DNA from: Vespa crabro
Taxonomy: Eukaryota; Arthropoda; Insecta; Hymenoptera; Vespidae
Reading direction: 5' to 3'
Length of the DNA: 64,000 nucleotides
NCBI RefSeq assembly: GCF_910589235.1
Contig: NC_060965.1
Span: forward strand, 8,264,255-8,328,254
Shown here: positions 21,624-35,909 of the stretch, piece after piece
Numbering within the stretch: position 1 is the first letter of the stretch
How the letters are laid out: every line of letters begins with the position of its first letter
Made by a program: the position numbers and the translations under genes
Notes under the pieces: generated by a model
Seen by the model: the letters and a program-made list of their open reading frames with translations, nothing else
Databases searched by the model: none
Told to the model about the DNA's origin: nothing

Positions 21624-23290
21624 AACGTTATATTGTTATTATTGTTATTGTTGTTATTGTTGTTATTATTGTTGTTATTGTTGTTATTATTGTTATTATT
21701 GTTCTTATTGTTATTGATGTTATTATTGTTATTGTTGCTATTGTTGATATTGTTGTTATTGTTATTGTTGTTATTATTGTTATTGTTGTTATTGTTATTA
21801 TTGTTATTATTGTTATTATTGTTATTATTGTTATTATTGTTATTATTTTTAATGTTATTGTTGTTATTATTGTTATTGTTATTGTTGTTATTATTGTTAT
21901 TGTTATTGTTATTATTGTTATTGTTGTTATTGTTGTTATTATTGTTATTATTGTTATTATAATTATTATTGTTATTAATGTTATATTGTTATTATTGTTA
22001 TTGTTGTTATTGTTGTTATTATTGTTATTATTGTTATTGTTGTTATTATTATTATTGTTGTTATTGTTGTTATTACTGTTATTGTTGTTATTGTTGTTAT
22101 TATTGTTATTTTTGTTATTATTGTTGTTATTGATATTGTTGTTATTATTCTTATTAGTGTTGTTATTGTTATTATTGTTATTATTGATATTGTTGTTATT
22201 ATTGTTATTGTTGTTTTTGTTATTGTTATTATTGTTATTATTGTTAGTATTGTTATTATTGTCCTTATTGCTATTATTGTTACTATTGTTATTAGTGTTA
22301 TTAATGTTATTATCGTTATTGTTGTTATTGTTGTCATTGTTGTTATTGTTGTTATTATTGTTATTGTTGTTATTGTTGTTATTATTGTTATTGTTGTTAT
22401 TGTAGTTATTATTGTTATTATTGTTGTTATTGTTAATGTTGTTATTATTGTTATTGTTGTTATTATTATTATTGTTGTTATTGTTGTTATTACTGTTATT
22501 ATTGTTGTTATTGTTAATGTGGTTATTATTGTTATTGTTGTTATTGTTGTTATTGTTGTTGTTATTGTTATAGTTGTTATTGTTGTTATTATTGTTACTA
22601 TTGTTATTGTTGTTAATATTGTTATTTTTGTTATTGTTGTTATTACTGTTCTTAATGTTTTATGGATATTGTTGTAATTATTGTTATTGTTGTTATTGTT
22701 GTTCTCTTTGCTATTATTGTTATTATTGTTATTAGTGTTATTGTTATTGCTATTATTGTTATTATTGTTATTATTGTTATTATTGTTCTTATTGCTATTA
22801 TTGTTATTATTGTTATTAGTGTTATTAATGTTATTACTGTTATTATTGTTGTTATTATTAATGTGGTTATTATTGTTATTGTTGTTATTGTTGTTGTTAT
22901 TGTTATAGTTCTTATTGTTGTTATTATTGTTACTACTGTTATTGTTGTTAATATTGTTATTTTTGTTATTGTTGTTATTATTGTTGTTATTGTATTTATG
23001 GTTATTGTTGTAATTATTGTTATTGTTGTTATTGTTGTTATTGTTGTTGTTATTGTTGTTATTGTTTTTATTGTTATTGTGGTTATTATTGTTATTGTTG
23101 TTATTGTTATTATTGTTATTGTTATTGTTATTATAGTTATTATTGCTATTGTTGTTATTGTTGTTATTGTTATTGTTGTTATTATTGTTATTGTTATTAT
23201 TATTGTTATTGTTGTTATTATTGTTATTGTTATTATTGTTATTATTATTATTATTATTATTATTGTTATTATTGTTATTGTTGTTATTAT
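21624..23290. repeat. Block S (1,667 bp): delta-b - epsilon2 - zeta* - eta - short theta
   Basis: First of four S blocks with equal length (21624, 34243, 54135, 60450). Zeta* is marked by 'cttaatgttttatgg' (near 22,652) and followed by 'ttctctttgcta'. Both marks are shared only with the 34,243 copy; the two right-hand copies read 'cttattgttttatgg' and 'ttctcattg'. Confidence 0.88.
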
Positions 23291-25772
23291 TTGTTATTAA
23301 TGTTATTATTGTTATTATTGTTATTATTGTTATTATTGTTATTATTGTTATTGTTATTGTTATTATTATTATTGTTGTTATTATTGTTATTATTGTTATT
23401 ATTGTTATTATTGTTATCAGTATTATTGTTATTGTTGTTATTATTGCTATTGTTATTGTTGTTATTGTTGTTATTATTGTTATTGTTGTTATTATTATTA
23501 TTATTGTTATTAATGTTATATTGTTATTATTGTTATTGTTGTTATTGTTATTATTGTTATTGTTGTTATTGTTGTTATTGTTGTTATTAATGTTATTGTT
23601 GTTATTGTTGTTATTATTGTTATTTTTATTGTTGTTATTCTTCTTATTATTATTATTATTGTTATTATTGTTATTGTTGTTATTATTGTTATTATTGTTG
23701 TTATTGTTATTGTTGTTATTATTCTTATTATTGTTGTTATTGTTATTATTGTTATAATTGATTTTGTTGTTATTATTGTTGTTATTATTGTTATTGTTGT
23801 TTTTGTTAGTATTGTTATTATTGTTATTGTTGTTATTGTTGATATTATTGTTATTATTGTTATTATTGTTATTATTGTTATTATTGTTATTGTTGTTATT
23901 GTTGTTATTATTGTTATTATTGTTATTGTTGTTATTATTATTATTGTTGTTATTGTTGTTATTACTGTTATTGTTGTTATTGTTGTTATTGTTGTTATTT
24001 TTGTTGTTATTGTTATAGTTATTGTTGTTATTATTCTTATTATTATTGTTACTGTTATTATTGTTATTATTGATATTATTGTTATTATTGTTATTGTTAT
24101 TGTTGTTATTATTGTTATTGTTATTGTTATTATTGTTATTATTGTTATTATTGTTATTATTGTTATTATTGTTATTATTGTTCTTATTGCTATTATTGTT
24201 ATTATTGTTATTATTGTTATTAGTGTTATTAATGTTATTATCGTTATTGTTGTTACTGTTGTTATTGTTGTTATTATTTTTATTATAGTTATTGTTGTTA
24301 TTGTTGTTATTATTGTTATTATTGTTATTATTATTATTATTATTAACGTTATATTGTTATTATTGTTATTGTTGTTATTGTTGTTATTATTGTTGTTATT
24401 GTTGTTATTATTGTTATTATTGTTATTGTTATTGATGTTATTATTGTTATTGTTGCTATTGTTGATATTGTTGTTATTGTTATTGTTGTTATTATTGTTA
24501 TTGTTGTTATTGTTATTATTGTTATTATTGTTATTATTGTTATTATTGTTATTATTGTTATTATTGTTATTATTTTTATTGTTATTGTTGTTATTATTGT
24601 TATTGTTATTGTTGTTATTATTGTTATTGTTATTGTTATTATTGTTATTGTTGTTATTGTTGTTATTATTGTTATTATTGTTATTATAATTATTATTGTT
24701 ATTAATGTTATATTGTTATTATTGTTATTGTTGTTATTGTTGTTATTATTGTTATTATTGTTATTGTTGTTATTATTATTATTGTTGTTATTGTTGTTAT
24801 TACTGTTATTGTTGTTATTGTTGTTATTATTGTTATTTTTGTTATTATTGTTGTTATTGATATTGTTGTTATTATTCTTATTATTGTTGTTATTGTTATT
24901 ATTGTTATTATTGATATTGTTGTTATTATTGTAATTGTTGTTTTTGTTATTGTTATTACTGTTATTATTGTTAGTATTGTTATTATTGTTCTTATTGCTA
25001 TTATTGTTACTATTGTTATTAGTGTTATTAATGTTATTATCGTTATTGTTGTTATTGTTGTCATTGTTGTTATTGTTGTTATTATTGTTATTGTTGTTAT
25101 TGTTGTTATTACTGTTATTGTTGTTATTGTAGTTATTATTGTTATTATTGTTGTTATTGTTAATGTTGTTATTATTGTTATTGTTGTTATTATTATGATT
25201 GTTGTTATTGTTGTTATTACTGTTATTATTGTTGTTATTGTTAATGTGGTTATTATTGTTATTGTTGTTATTGTTGTTATTGTTGTTGTTATTGTTATAG
25301 TTGTTATTGTTGTTATTATTGTTACTATTGTTATTGTTGTTAATATTGTTATTTTTGTTATTGTTGTTATTATTGTTCTTATTGTTTTTATGGATATTGT
25401 TGTAATTATTGTTATTGTTGTTTTTGTTGTTATTGTTGTTATTATTGTTATTATTGTTATTATTGTTATTATTGTTATTGTTGTTATTATTGTTATTATT
25501 GTTATTATTGTTATTATTGTTCTTATTGCTATTATTGTTATTATTGTTATTAGTGTTATTAATGTTATTACTGTTATTATTGTTGTTATTATTAATGTGG
25601 TTATTATTGTTATTGTTGTTAATATTGTTATTTTTGTTATTGTTGTTATTATTGTTGTTATTGTATTTATGGTTATTGTTGTAATTATTGTTATTGTTGT
25701 TATTGTTGTTATTGTTGTTGTTATTGTTGTTATTGTTTTTATTGTTATTGTGGTTATTATTGTTATTGTTGT
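23291..25772. repeat. Block R (2,482 bp)
   Basis: Delta (24,345) is the only full type-a context without GATC; one triplet has been lost there. Epsilon1 ends with 'ttattactgtta' (25,111), shared with 37,733. The pre-eta stretch reads TTGTTATTATTG near 25,481 where other R blocks have TTATTGCTATTATTG or GCC. Confidence 0.86.
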
Positions 25773-27377
25773 TATCAGTATTATTGTTATTGTTGTTATT
25801 ATTGCTATTGTTATTGTTGTTATTGTTGTTATTATTGTTATTGTTGTTATTATTATTATTATTGTTATTAATGTTATATTGTTATTATTGTTATTGTTGT
25901 TATTGTTATTATTGTTATTGTTGTTATTGTTGTTATTGTTGTTATTAATGTTATTGTTGTTATTGTTGTTATTATTGTTATTTTTATTGTTGTTATTCTT
26001 CTTATTATTATTATTATTGTTATTATTGTTATTGTTGTTATTATTGTTATTATTGTTGTTATTGTTATTGTTGTTATTATTCTTATTATTGTTGTTATTG
26101 TTATTATTGTTGTAATTGATTTTGTTGTTATTATTGTTGTTATTATTGTTATTGTTGTTTTTGTTAGTATTGTTATTATTGTTATTGTTGTTATTGTTGA
26201 TATTATTGTTATTATTGTTATTATTGTTATTATTGTTATTATTGTTATTGTTGTTATTGTTGTTATTATTGTTATTATTGTTATTGTTGTTATTATTATT
26301 ATTGTTGTTATTGTTGTTATTACTGTTATTGTTGTTATTGTTGTTATTGTTGTTATTTTTGTTGTTATTGTTATAGTTATTGTTGTTATTATTCTTATTA
26401 TTATTGTTACTGTTATTATTGTTATTATTGATATTATTGTTATTATTGTTATTGTTATTGTTGTTATTATTGTTATTGTTATTGTTATTATTGTTATTAT
26501 TGTTATTATTGTTATTATTGTTATTATTGTTATTATTGTTCTTATTGCTATTATTGTTATTATTGTTATTATTGTTATTATTGTTCTTATTGCTATTATT
26601 GTTATTATTGTTATTAGTGTTATTAATGTTATTACTGTTATTATTGTTGTTATTATTAATGTGGTTATTATTGTTATTGTTGTTATTGTTGTTGTTATTG
26701 TTATAGTTCTTATTGTTGTTATTATTGTTACTACTGTTATTGTTGTTAATATTGTTATTTTTGTTATTGTTGTTGTTATTGTTGTTATTGTATTTATGGT
26801 TATTGTTGTAATTATTGTTATTGTTGTTATTGTTGTTATTGTTGTTGTTATTGTTGTTATTGTTTTTATTGTTATTGTGGTTATTATTGTTATTGTTGTT
26901 ATTGTTATTATTGTTATTGTTATTGTTATTATAGTTATTATTGCTATTGTTGTTATTGTTGTTATTGTTATTGTTGTTATTATTGTTATTGTTGTCATTG
27001 TTATTATTGTTATTATTGTTATTATTGTTATTATTGTTATTGTTATTGTTATTATTGTTATTATTGTTATTATTGTTATTATTGTTCTTATTGCTATTAT
27101 TGTTATTATTGTTATTAGTGTTATTAATGTTATTATCGGTATTGTTGTTATTGTTGTTATTGTTGTTATTATTTTTATTATAGTTATTGTTGTTATTATT
27201 GTTATTGTTGTTATTGTTGTTATTATTGTTATTATTGTTATTATTATTATTATTGTTATTAATGTTATATTGTTATTATTGTTATTATTGTTATTGTTAT
27301 TGTCATTATTATTATTGTTGTTATTATTGTTATTATTATTATTATTGTTATTGTTGTTATTATTGTTATTGTTATTA

Positions 27378-27414
<37 letters not shown>

Positions 27415-27486
27415 CCTAATTGTTATTAATGTTTTTATTATTATTGTTATTATTATTTTTGTTGTTATTGGTGTTGTTGTTATCAA

Positions 27487-27517
<31 letters not shown>

Positions 27518-27543
27518 GTTATTATTGTTATTGTTGTTATTAT
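25773..27543. repeat. Block Q (1,771 bp), second copy
   Basis: Beta begins with 'ttgtaattgatttt' (26,112) in place of 'ttataattg'; the same change is at 38,737 only. The linker has 'gttatcaatatta' near 27,481, shared with 40,106. Confidence 0.87.
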
Positions 27544-28575
27544 TTGTTATTAATGTTATTATTGTTATTATTGTTATTATTGTTATTATTGTTATTATTG
27601 TTATTGTTATTGTTATTATTATTATTGTTGTTATTATTGTTATTATTGTTATTATTGTTATTATTGTTATCAGTATTATTGTTATTGTTGTTATTATTGC
27701 TATTGTTATTGTTGTTATTGTTGTTATTATTGTTATTGTTGTTATTATTATTATTATTGTTATTAATGTTATATTGTTATTATTGTTATTGTTGTTATTG
27801 TTATTATTGTTATTGTTGTTATTGTTGTTATTGTTGTTATTAATGTTATTGTTGTTATTGTTGTTATTATTGTTATTTTTATTGTTGTTATTCTTCTTAT
27901 TATTATTATTATTGTTATTATTGTTATTGTTGTTATTATTGTTATTATTGTTGTTATTGTTAATGTGGTTATTATTGTTATTGTTGTTATTGTTGTTATT
28001 GTTGTTGTTATTGTTATAGTTGTTATTGTTGTTATTATTGTTACTATTGTTATTGTTGTTAATATTGTTATTTTTGTTATTGTTGTTATTATTGTTCTTA
28101 TTGTTTTTATGGATATTGTTGTAATTATTGTTATTGTTGTTATTGTTGTTATTGTTGTTATTATTGTTATTATTGTTATTATTGTTATTATTGTTATTGT
28201 TATTGCTATTATTGTTATTATTGTTATTATTGTTATTATTGTTCTTATTGCTATTATTGTTATTATTGTTATTATTGTTATTAATGTTATTATTGTTATT
28301 ATTGTTATTATTGTTATTATTGTTCTTATTGCTATTATTGTTATTATTGTTATTAGTGTTATTAATGTTATTACTGTTATTATTGTTGTTATTATTAATG
28401 TGGTTATTATTGTTATTGTTGTTAATATTGTTATTTTTGTTATTGTTGTTATTATTGTTGTTATTGTATTTATGGTTATTGTTGTAATTATTGTTATTGT
28501 TGTTATTGTTGTTATTGTTGTTGTTATTGTTGTTATTGTTTTTATTGTTATTGTGGTTATTATTGTTATTGTTGT
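27544..28575. repeat. Junction block: alpha - zeta - doubled pre-eta - short eta
   Basis: Starts like a P block, but the pre-eta segment is present twice: GTTCTTATTGCT at 28,241 and again at 28,322, 81 bp apart. The sequence then continues as the end of an R block. The 12.6-kb duplication joint falls between the two pre-eta copies (about 28,291). Confidence 0.86.
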
Positions 28576-30180
28576 TATCAGTATTATTGTTATTGTTGTT
28601 ATTATTGCTATTGTTATTGTTGTTATTGTTGTTATTATTGTTATTGTTGTTATTATTATTATTATTGTTATTAATGTTATATTGTTATTATTGTTATTGT
28701 TGTTATTGTTATTATTGTTATTGTTGTTATTGTTGTTATTGTTGTTATTAATGTTATTGTTGTTATTGTTGTTATTATTGTTATTTTTATTGTTGTTATT
28801 CTTCTTATTATTATTATTATTGTTATTATTGTTATTGTTGTTATTATTGTTATTATTGTTGTTATTGTTATTGTTGTTATTATTCTTATTATTGTTGTTA
28901 TTGTTATTATTGTTATAATTGATTTTGTTGTTATTATTGTTGTTATTATTGTTATTGTTGTTTTTGTTAGTATTGTTATTATTGTTATTGTTGTTATTGT
29001 TGATATTATTGTTATTATTGTTATTATTGTTATTATTGTTATTATTGTTATTGTTGTTATTGTTGTTATTATTGTTATTATTGTTATTGTTGTTATTATT
29101 ATTATTGTTGTTATTGTTGTTATTACTGTTATTGTTGTTATTGTTGTTATTGTTGTTATTTTTGTTGTTATTGTTATAGTTATTGTTGTTATTATTCTTA
29201 TTATTATTGTTACTGTTATTATTGTTATTATTGATATTATTGTTATTATTGTTATTGTTATTGTTGTTATTATTGTTATTGTTATTGTTATTATTGTTAT
29301 TATTGTTATTATTGTTATTATTGTTATTATTGTTATTATTGTTCTTATTGCTATTATTGTTATTATTGTTATTATTGTTATTATTGTTCTTATTGCTATT
29401 ATTGTTATTATTGTTATTAGTGTTATTAATGTTATTACTGTTATTATTGTTGTTATTATTAATGTGGTTATTATTGTTATTGTTGTTATTGTTGTTGTTA
29501 TTGTTATAGTTCTTATTGTTGTTATTATTGTTACTACTGTTATTGTTGTTAATATTGTTATTTTTGTTATTGTTGTTGTTATTGTTGTTATTGTATTTAT
29601 GGTTATTGTTGTAATTATTGTTATTGTTGTTATTGTTGTTATTGTTGTTGTTATTGTTGTTATTGTTTTTATTGTTATTGTGGTTATTATTGTTATTGTT
29701 GTTATTGTTATTATTGTTATTGTTATTGTTATTATAGTTATTATTGCTATTGTTGTTATTGTTGTTATTGTTATTGTTGTTATTATTGTTATTGTTGTCA
29801 TTGTTATTATTGTTATTATTGTTATTATTGTTATTATTGTTATTGTTATTGTTATTATTGTTATTATTGTTATTATTGTTATTATTGTTCTTATTGCTAT
29901 TATTGTTATTATTGTTATTAGTGTTATTAATGTTATTATCGGTATTGTTGTTATTGTTGTTATTGTTGTTATTATTTTTATTATAGTTATTGTTGTTATT
30001 ATTGTTATTGTTGTTATTGTTGTTATTATTGTTATTATTGTTATTATTATTATTATTGTTATTAATGTTATATTGTTATTATTGTTATTATTGTTATTGT
30101 TATTGTCATTATTATTATTGTTGTTATTATTGTTATTATTATTATTATTGTTATTGTTGTTATTATTGTTATTGTTATTA

Positions 30181-30217
<37 letters not shown>

Positions 30218-30289
30218 CCTAATTGTTATTAATGTTTTTATTATTATTGTTATTATTATTTTTGTTGTTATTGGTGTTGTTGTTATTAA

Positions 30290-30323
<34 letters not shown>

Positions 30324-30349
30324 GTTATTATTGTTATTGTTGTTATTAT
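28576..30349. repeat. Block Q (1,774 bp), third copy
   Basis: Counterpart of 15,957 at +12,619. It retains the CAT triplet in theta that the 15,957 copy has lost, so that loss happened after duplication or was reversed by conversion. Confidence 0.87.
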
Positions 30350-31857
30350 TTGTTATTAATGTTATTATTGTTATTATTGTTATTATTGTTATTATTGTTA
30401 TTATTGTTATTGTTATTGTTATTATTATTATTGTTGTTATTATTGTTATTATTGTTATTATTGTTATTATTGTTATCAGTATTATTGTTATTGTTGTTAT
30501 TATTGCTATTGTTATTGTTGTTATTGTTGTTATTATTGTTATTGTTGTTATTATTATTATTATTGTTATTAATGTTATATTGTTATTATTGTTATTGTTG
30601 TTATTGTTATTATTGTTATTGTTGTTATTGTTGTTATTGTTGTTATTAATGTTATTGTTGTTATTGTTGTTATTATTGTTATTTTTATTGTTGTTATTCT
30701 TCTTATTATTATTATTATTGTTATTATTGTTATTGTTGTTATTATTGTTATTATTGTTGTTATTGTTAATGTGGTTATTATTGTTATTGTTGTTATTGTT
30801 GTTATTGTTGTTGTTATTGTTATAGTTGTTATTGTTGTTATTATTGTTACTATTGTTATTGTTGTTAATATTGTTATTTTTGTTATTGTTGTTATTATTG
30901 TTCTTATTGTTTTTATGGATATTGTTGTAATTATTGTTATTGTTGTTATTGTTGTTATTGTTGTTATTATTGTTATTATTGTTATTATTGTTATTATTGT
31001 TATTGTTATTGCTATTATTGTTATTATTGTTATTATTGTTATTATTGTTCTTATTGCTATTATTGTTATTATTGTTATTAGTGTTATTAATGTTATTACT
31101 GTTATTATTGTTGTTATTATTAATGTGGTTATTATTGTTATTGTTGTTATTGTTGTTGTTATTGTTATAGTTCTTATTGTTGTTATTATTGTTACTACTG
31201 TTATTGTTGTTAATATTGTTATTTTTGTTATTGTTGTTATTATTGTTGTTATTGTATTTATGGTTATTGTTGTAATTATTGTTATTGTTGTTATTGTTGT
31301 TATTGTTGTTGTTATTGTTGTTATTGTTTTTATTGTTATTGTGGTTATTATTGTTATTGTTGTTATTGTTATTATTGTTATTGTTATTGTTATTATAGTT
31401 ATTATTGCTATTGTTATTATTGTTGTTATTGTTATTGTTGTTATTATTGTTATTGTTGTTATTGTTATTATTGTTATTATTGTTATTATTGTTATTATTG
31501 TTATTATTGTTATTATTGTTATTATTGTTATTGTTATTGTTATTATTATTATTGTTGTTATTATTGTTATTATTGTTATTATTGTTATTATTGTTATCAG
31601 TATTATTGTTATTGTTGTTATTATTGCTATTGTTATTGTTGTTATTGTTGTTATTATTGTTATTGTTGTTATTATTATTATTATTGTTATTAATGTTATA
31701 TTGTTATTATTGTTATTGTTGTTATTGTTATTATTGTTATTGTTGTTTTTATTGTTATTATTATTATTATTGTTATTGTTGTTATTATTGTTATTGTTAT
31801 TATTGTTATTATTATTATTATTATTATTATTGTTATTATTGTTATTGTTGTTATTAT
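30350..31857. repeat. Block P (1,508 bp), third copy
   Basis: Identical in layout to 17,731. Theta-prime has a private TTT triplet near 31,747 ('ttgtttttattg'). Confidence 0.88.
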
Positions 31858-34242
31858 TTGTTATTAATGTTATTATTGTTATTATTGTTATTATTGTTAT
31901 TATTGTTATTATTGTTATTGTTATTGTTATTATTATTATTGTTGTTATTATTGTTATTATTGTTATTATTGTTATTATTGTTATCAGTATTATTGTTATT
32001 GTTGTTATTATTGCTATTGTTATTGTTGTTATTGTTGTTATTATTGTTATTGTTGTTATTATTATTATTATTGTTATTAATGTTATATTGTTATTATTGT
32101 TATTGTTGTTATTGTTATTATTGTTATTGTTGTTATTGTTGTTATTGTTGTTATTAATGTTATTGTTGTTATTGTTGTTATTATTGTTATTTTTATTGTT
32201 GTTATTCTTCTTATTATTATTATTATTGTTATTATTGTTATTGTTGTTATTATTGTTATTATTGTTGTTATTGTTATTGTTGTTATTATTCTTATTATTG
32301 TTGTTATTGTTATTATTGTTATAATTGATTTTGTTGTTATTATTGTTGTTATTATTGTTATTGTTGTTTTTGTTAGTATTGTTATTATTGTTATTGTTGT
32401 TAATGTTGATATTATTGTTATTATTGTTATTATTGTTATTATTGTTATTATTGTTATTATTGTTATTGTTGTTATTGTTGTTATTATTGTTATTATTGTT
32501 ATTGTTGTTATTATTATTATTGTTGTTATTGTTGTTATTACTGTTATTGTTGTTATTGTTGTTATTGTTGTTATTTTTGTTGTTATTGTTATAGTTATTG
32601 TTGTTATTATTCTTATTATTATTGTTACTGTTATTATTGTTATTATTGATATTATTGTTATTATTGTTATTGTTATTGTTGTTATTATTGTTATTGTTAT
32701 TGTTATTATTGTTATTATTGTTATTATTGTTATTATTGTTATTATTGTTATTATTGTTCTTATTGCTATTATTGTTATTATTGTTATTATTGTTATTAGT
32801 GTTATTAATGTTATTATCGTTATTGTTGTTACTGTTGTTATTGTTGTTATTATTTTTATTATAGTTATTGTTGTTATTGTTGTTATTATTGTTATTATTG
32901 TTATTATTATTATTATTATTAACGTTATATTGTTATTATTGTTATTGTTGTTATTGTTGTTATTATTGTTGTTATTGTTGTTATTATTTTTATTATTGAT
33001 CTTATTGTTATTGATGTTATTATTGTTATTGTTGCTATTGTTGATATTGTTGTTATTGTTATTGTTGTTATTATTGTTATTGTTGTTATTGTTATTATTG
33101 TTATTATTGTTATTATTGTTATTATTGTTATTATTTTTATTGTTATTGTTGTTATTATTGTTATTGTTATTGTTGTTATTATTGTTATTGTTATTGTTAT
33201 TATTGTTATTGTTGTTATTGTTGTTATTATTGTTATTATTGTTATTATAATTATTATTGATATTGTTGTTATTATTGTAATTGTTGTTTTTGTTATTGTT
33301 ATTACTGTTATTATTGTTAGTATTGTTATTATTGTTCTTATTGCTATTATTGTTACTATTGTTATTAGTGTTATTAATGTTATTATCGTTATTGTTGTTA
33401 TTGTTGTCATTGTTGTTATTGTTGTTATTATTGTTATTGTTGTTATTGTTGTTATTATTGTTATTGTTGTTATTGTAGTTATTATTGTTATTATTGTTGT
33501 TATTGTTAATGTTGTTATTATTGTTATTGTTGTTATTATTATGATTGTTGTTATTGTTGTTATTACTGTTATTATTGTTGTTATTGTTAATGTGGTTATT
33601 ATTGTTATTGTTGTTATTGTTGTTATTGTTGTTGTTATTGTTATAGTTGTTATTGTTGTTATTATTGTTACTATTGTTATTGTTGTTAATATTGTTATTT
33701 TTGTTATTGTTGTTATTATTGTTCTTATTGTTTTTATGGATATTGTTGTAATTATTGTTATTGTTGTTATTGTTGTTATTGTTGTTATTATTGTTATTAT
33801 TGTTATTATTGTTATTATTGTTATTGTTGTTATTATTGTTATTATTGTTATTATTGTTATTATTGTTCTTATTGCTATTATTGTTATTATTGTTATTAGT
33901 GTTATTAATGTTATTACTGTTATTATTGTTGTTATTATTAATGTGGTTATTATTGTTATTGTTGTTATTGTTGTTGTTATTGTTATAGTTCTTATTGTTG
34001 TTATTATTGTTACTACTGTTATTGTTGTTAATATTGTTATTTTTGTTATTGTTGTTATTATTGTTGTTATTGTATTTATGGTTATTGTTGTAATTATTGT
34101 TATTGTTGTTATTGTTGTTATTGTTGTTGTTATTGTTGTTATTGTTTTTATTGTTATTGTGGTTATTATTGTTATTGTTGTTATCAGTATTATTGTTATT
34201 GTTGTTATTATTGTTATTATTGTTATTATTATTATTATTATT
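31858..34242. repeat. Block T (2,385 bp), second copy
   Basis: Counterpart of 19,239 with the same delta/epsilon1 deletion joint (near 33,259) and the same alpha sliver between eta and delta-b (TATCAG near 34,181). Pre-eta reads TTGTTATTATTG near 33,830 where the first T block has TTGTTATTGTTG. Confidence 0.87.
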
Positions 34243-35909
34243 AACGTTATATTGTTATTATTGTTATTGTTGTTATTGTTGTTATTATTGTTGTTATTGT
34301 TGTTATTATTGTTATTATTGTTCTTATTGTTATTGATGTTATTATTGTTATTGTTGCTATTGTTGATATTGTTGTTATTGTTATTGTTGTTATTATTGTT
34401 ATTGTTGTTATTGTTATTATTGTTATTATTGTTATTATTGTTATTATTGTTATTATTGTTATTATTTTTAATGTTATTGTTGTTATTATTGTTATTGTTA
34501 TTGTTGTTATTATTGTTATTGTTATTGTTATTATTGTTATTGTTGTTATTGTTGTTATTATTGTTATTATTGTTATTATAATTATTATTGTTATTAATGT
34601 TATATTGTTATTATTGTTATTGTTGTTATTGTTGTTATTATTGTTATTATTGTTATTGTTGTTATTATTATTATTGTTGTTATTGTTGTTATTACTGTTA
34701 TTGTTGTTATTGTTGTTATTATTGTTATTTTTGTTATTATTGTTGTTATTGATATTGTTGTTATTATTCTTATTAGTGTTGTTATTGTTATTATTGTTAT
34801 TATTGATATTGTTGTTATTATTGTTATTGTTGTTTTTGTTATTGTTATTATTGTTATTATTGTTAGTATTGTTATTATTGTCCTTATTGCTATTATTGTT
34901 ACTATTGTTATTAGTGTTATTAATGTTATTATCGTTATTGTTGTTATTGTTGTCATTGTTGTTATTGTTGTTATTATTGTTATTGTTGTTATTGTTGTTA
35001 TTATTGTTATTGTTGTTATTGTAGTTATTATTGTTATTATTGTTGTTATTGTTAATGTTGTTATTATTGTTATTGTTGTTATTATTATTATTGTTGTTAT
35101 TGTTGTTATTACTGTTATTATTGTTGTTATTGTTAATGTGGTTATTATTGTTATTGTTGTTATTGTTGTTATTGTTGTTGTTATTGTTATAGTTGTTATT
35201 GTTGTTATTATTGTTACTATTGTTATTGTTGTTAATATTGTTATTTTTGTTATTGTTGTTATTACTGTTCTTAATGTTTTATGGATATTGTTGTAATTAT
35301 TGTTATTGTTGTTATTGTTGTTCTCTTTGCTATTATTGTTATTATTGTTATTAGTGTTATTGTTATTGCTATTATTGTTATTATTGTTATTATTGTTATT
35401 ATTGTTCTTATTGCTATTATTGTTATTATTGTTATTAGTGTTATTAATGTTATTACTGTTATTATTGTTGTTATTATTAATGTGGTTATTATTGTTATTG
35501 TTGTTATTGTTGTTGTTATTGTTATAGTTCTTATTGTTGTTATTATTGTTACTACTGTTATTGTTGTTAATATTGTTATTTTTGTTATTGTTGTTATTAT
35601 TGTTGTTATTGTATTTATGGTTATTGTTGTAATTATTGTTATTGTTGTTATTGTTGTTATTGTTGTTGTTATTGTTGTTATTGTTTTTATTGTTATTGTG
35701 GTTATTATTGTTATTGTTGTTATTGTTATTATTGTTATTGTTATTGTTATTATAGTTATTATTGCTATTGTTGTTATTGTTGTTATTGTTATTGTTGTTA
35801 TTATTGTTATTGTTATTATTATTGTTATTGTTGTTATTATTGTTATTGTTATTATTGTTATTATTATTATTATTATTATTATTGTTATTATTGTTATTGT
35901 TGTTATTAT
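34243..35909. repeat. Block S (1,667 bp), second copy
   Basis: Counterpart of 21,624, sharing 'cttaatgttttatgg' and 'ttctctttg'. No length difference. Confidence 0.88.

Larger units (their letters stand above)
16366..26181. repeat. Higher-order repeat unit 2 (9,816 bp, Q-P-T-S-R)
   Basis: This is the cleanest complete cycle: rest of Q to 17,730, P 17,731-19,238, T 19,239-21,623, S 21,624-23,290, R 23,291-25,772, then back into Q. The five block lengths (1774+1508+2385+1667+2482) add up to 9,816 bp, which equals the offset measured between units. A third unit starts at 26,182 but is cut at about 28,290 by the 12.6-kb duplication junction. Confidence 0.88.
15672..28290. repeat. 12.6-kb tandem duplication, copy A
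   Basis: Every module landmark from 15,672 to 28,290 recurs 12,619-12,625 bp downstream. The copy contains one full Q-P-T-S-R cycle plus an extra Q and a short alpha-zeta-eta block. Variants found in copies A and B but not at the neighbouring paralogous sites include 'ttgtaattgattttg' at 26,112 and 38,737 (elsewhere 'ttataattg') and 'ttattactg' at 25,111 and 37,733. They show that the duplication followed those mutations. By eye, copies A and B differ at only a small number of sites. Confidence 0.9.

Noticed and set aside
28241..28333. Repeated GTTCTTATTGCT as a regulatory site
   Set aside because: The motif is part of gamma, epsilon, theta and pre-eta modules and its spacing follows the modules; doubling here is a duplication joint.
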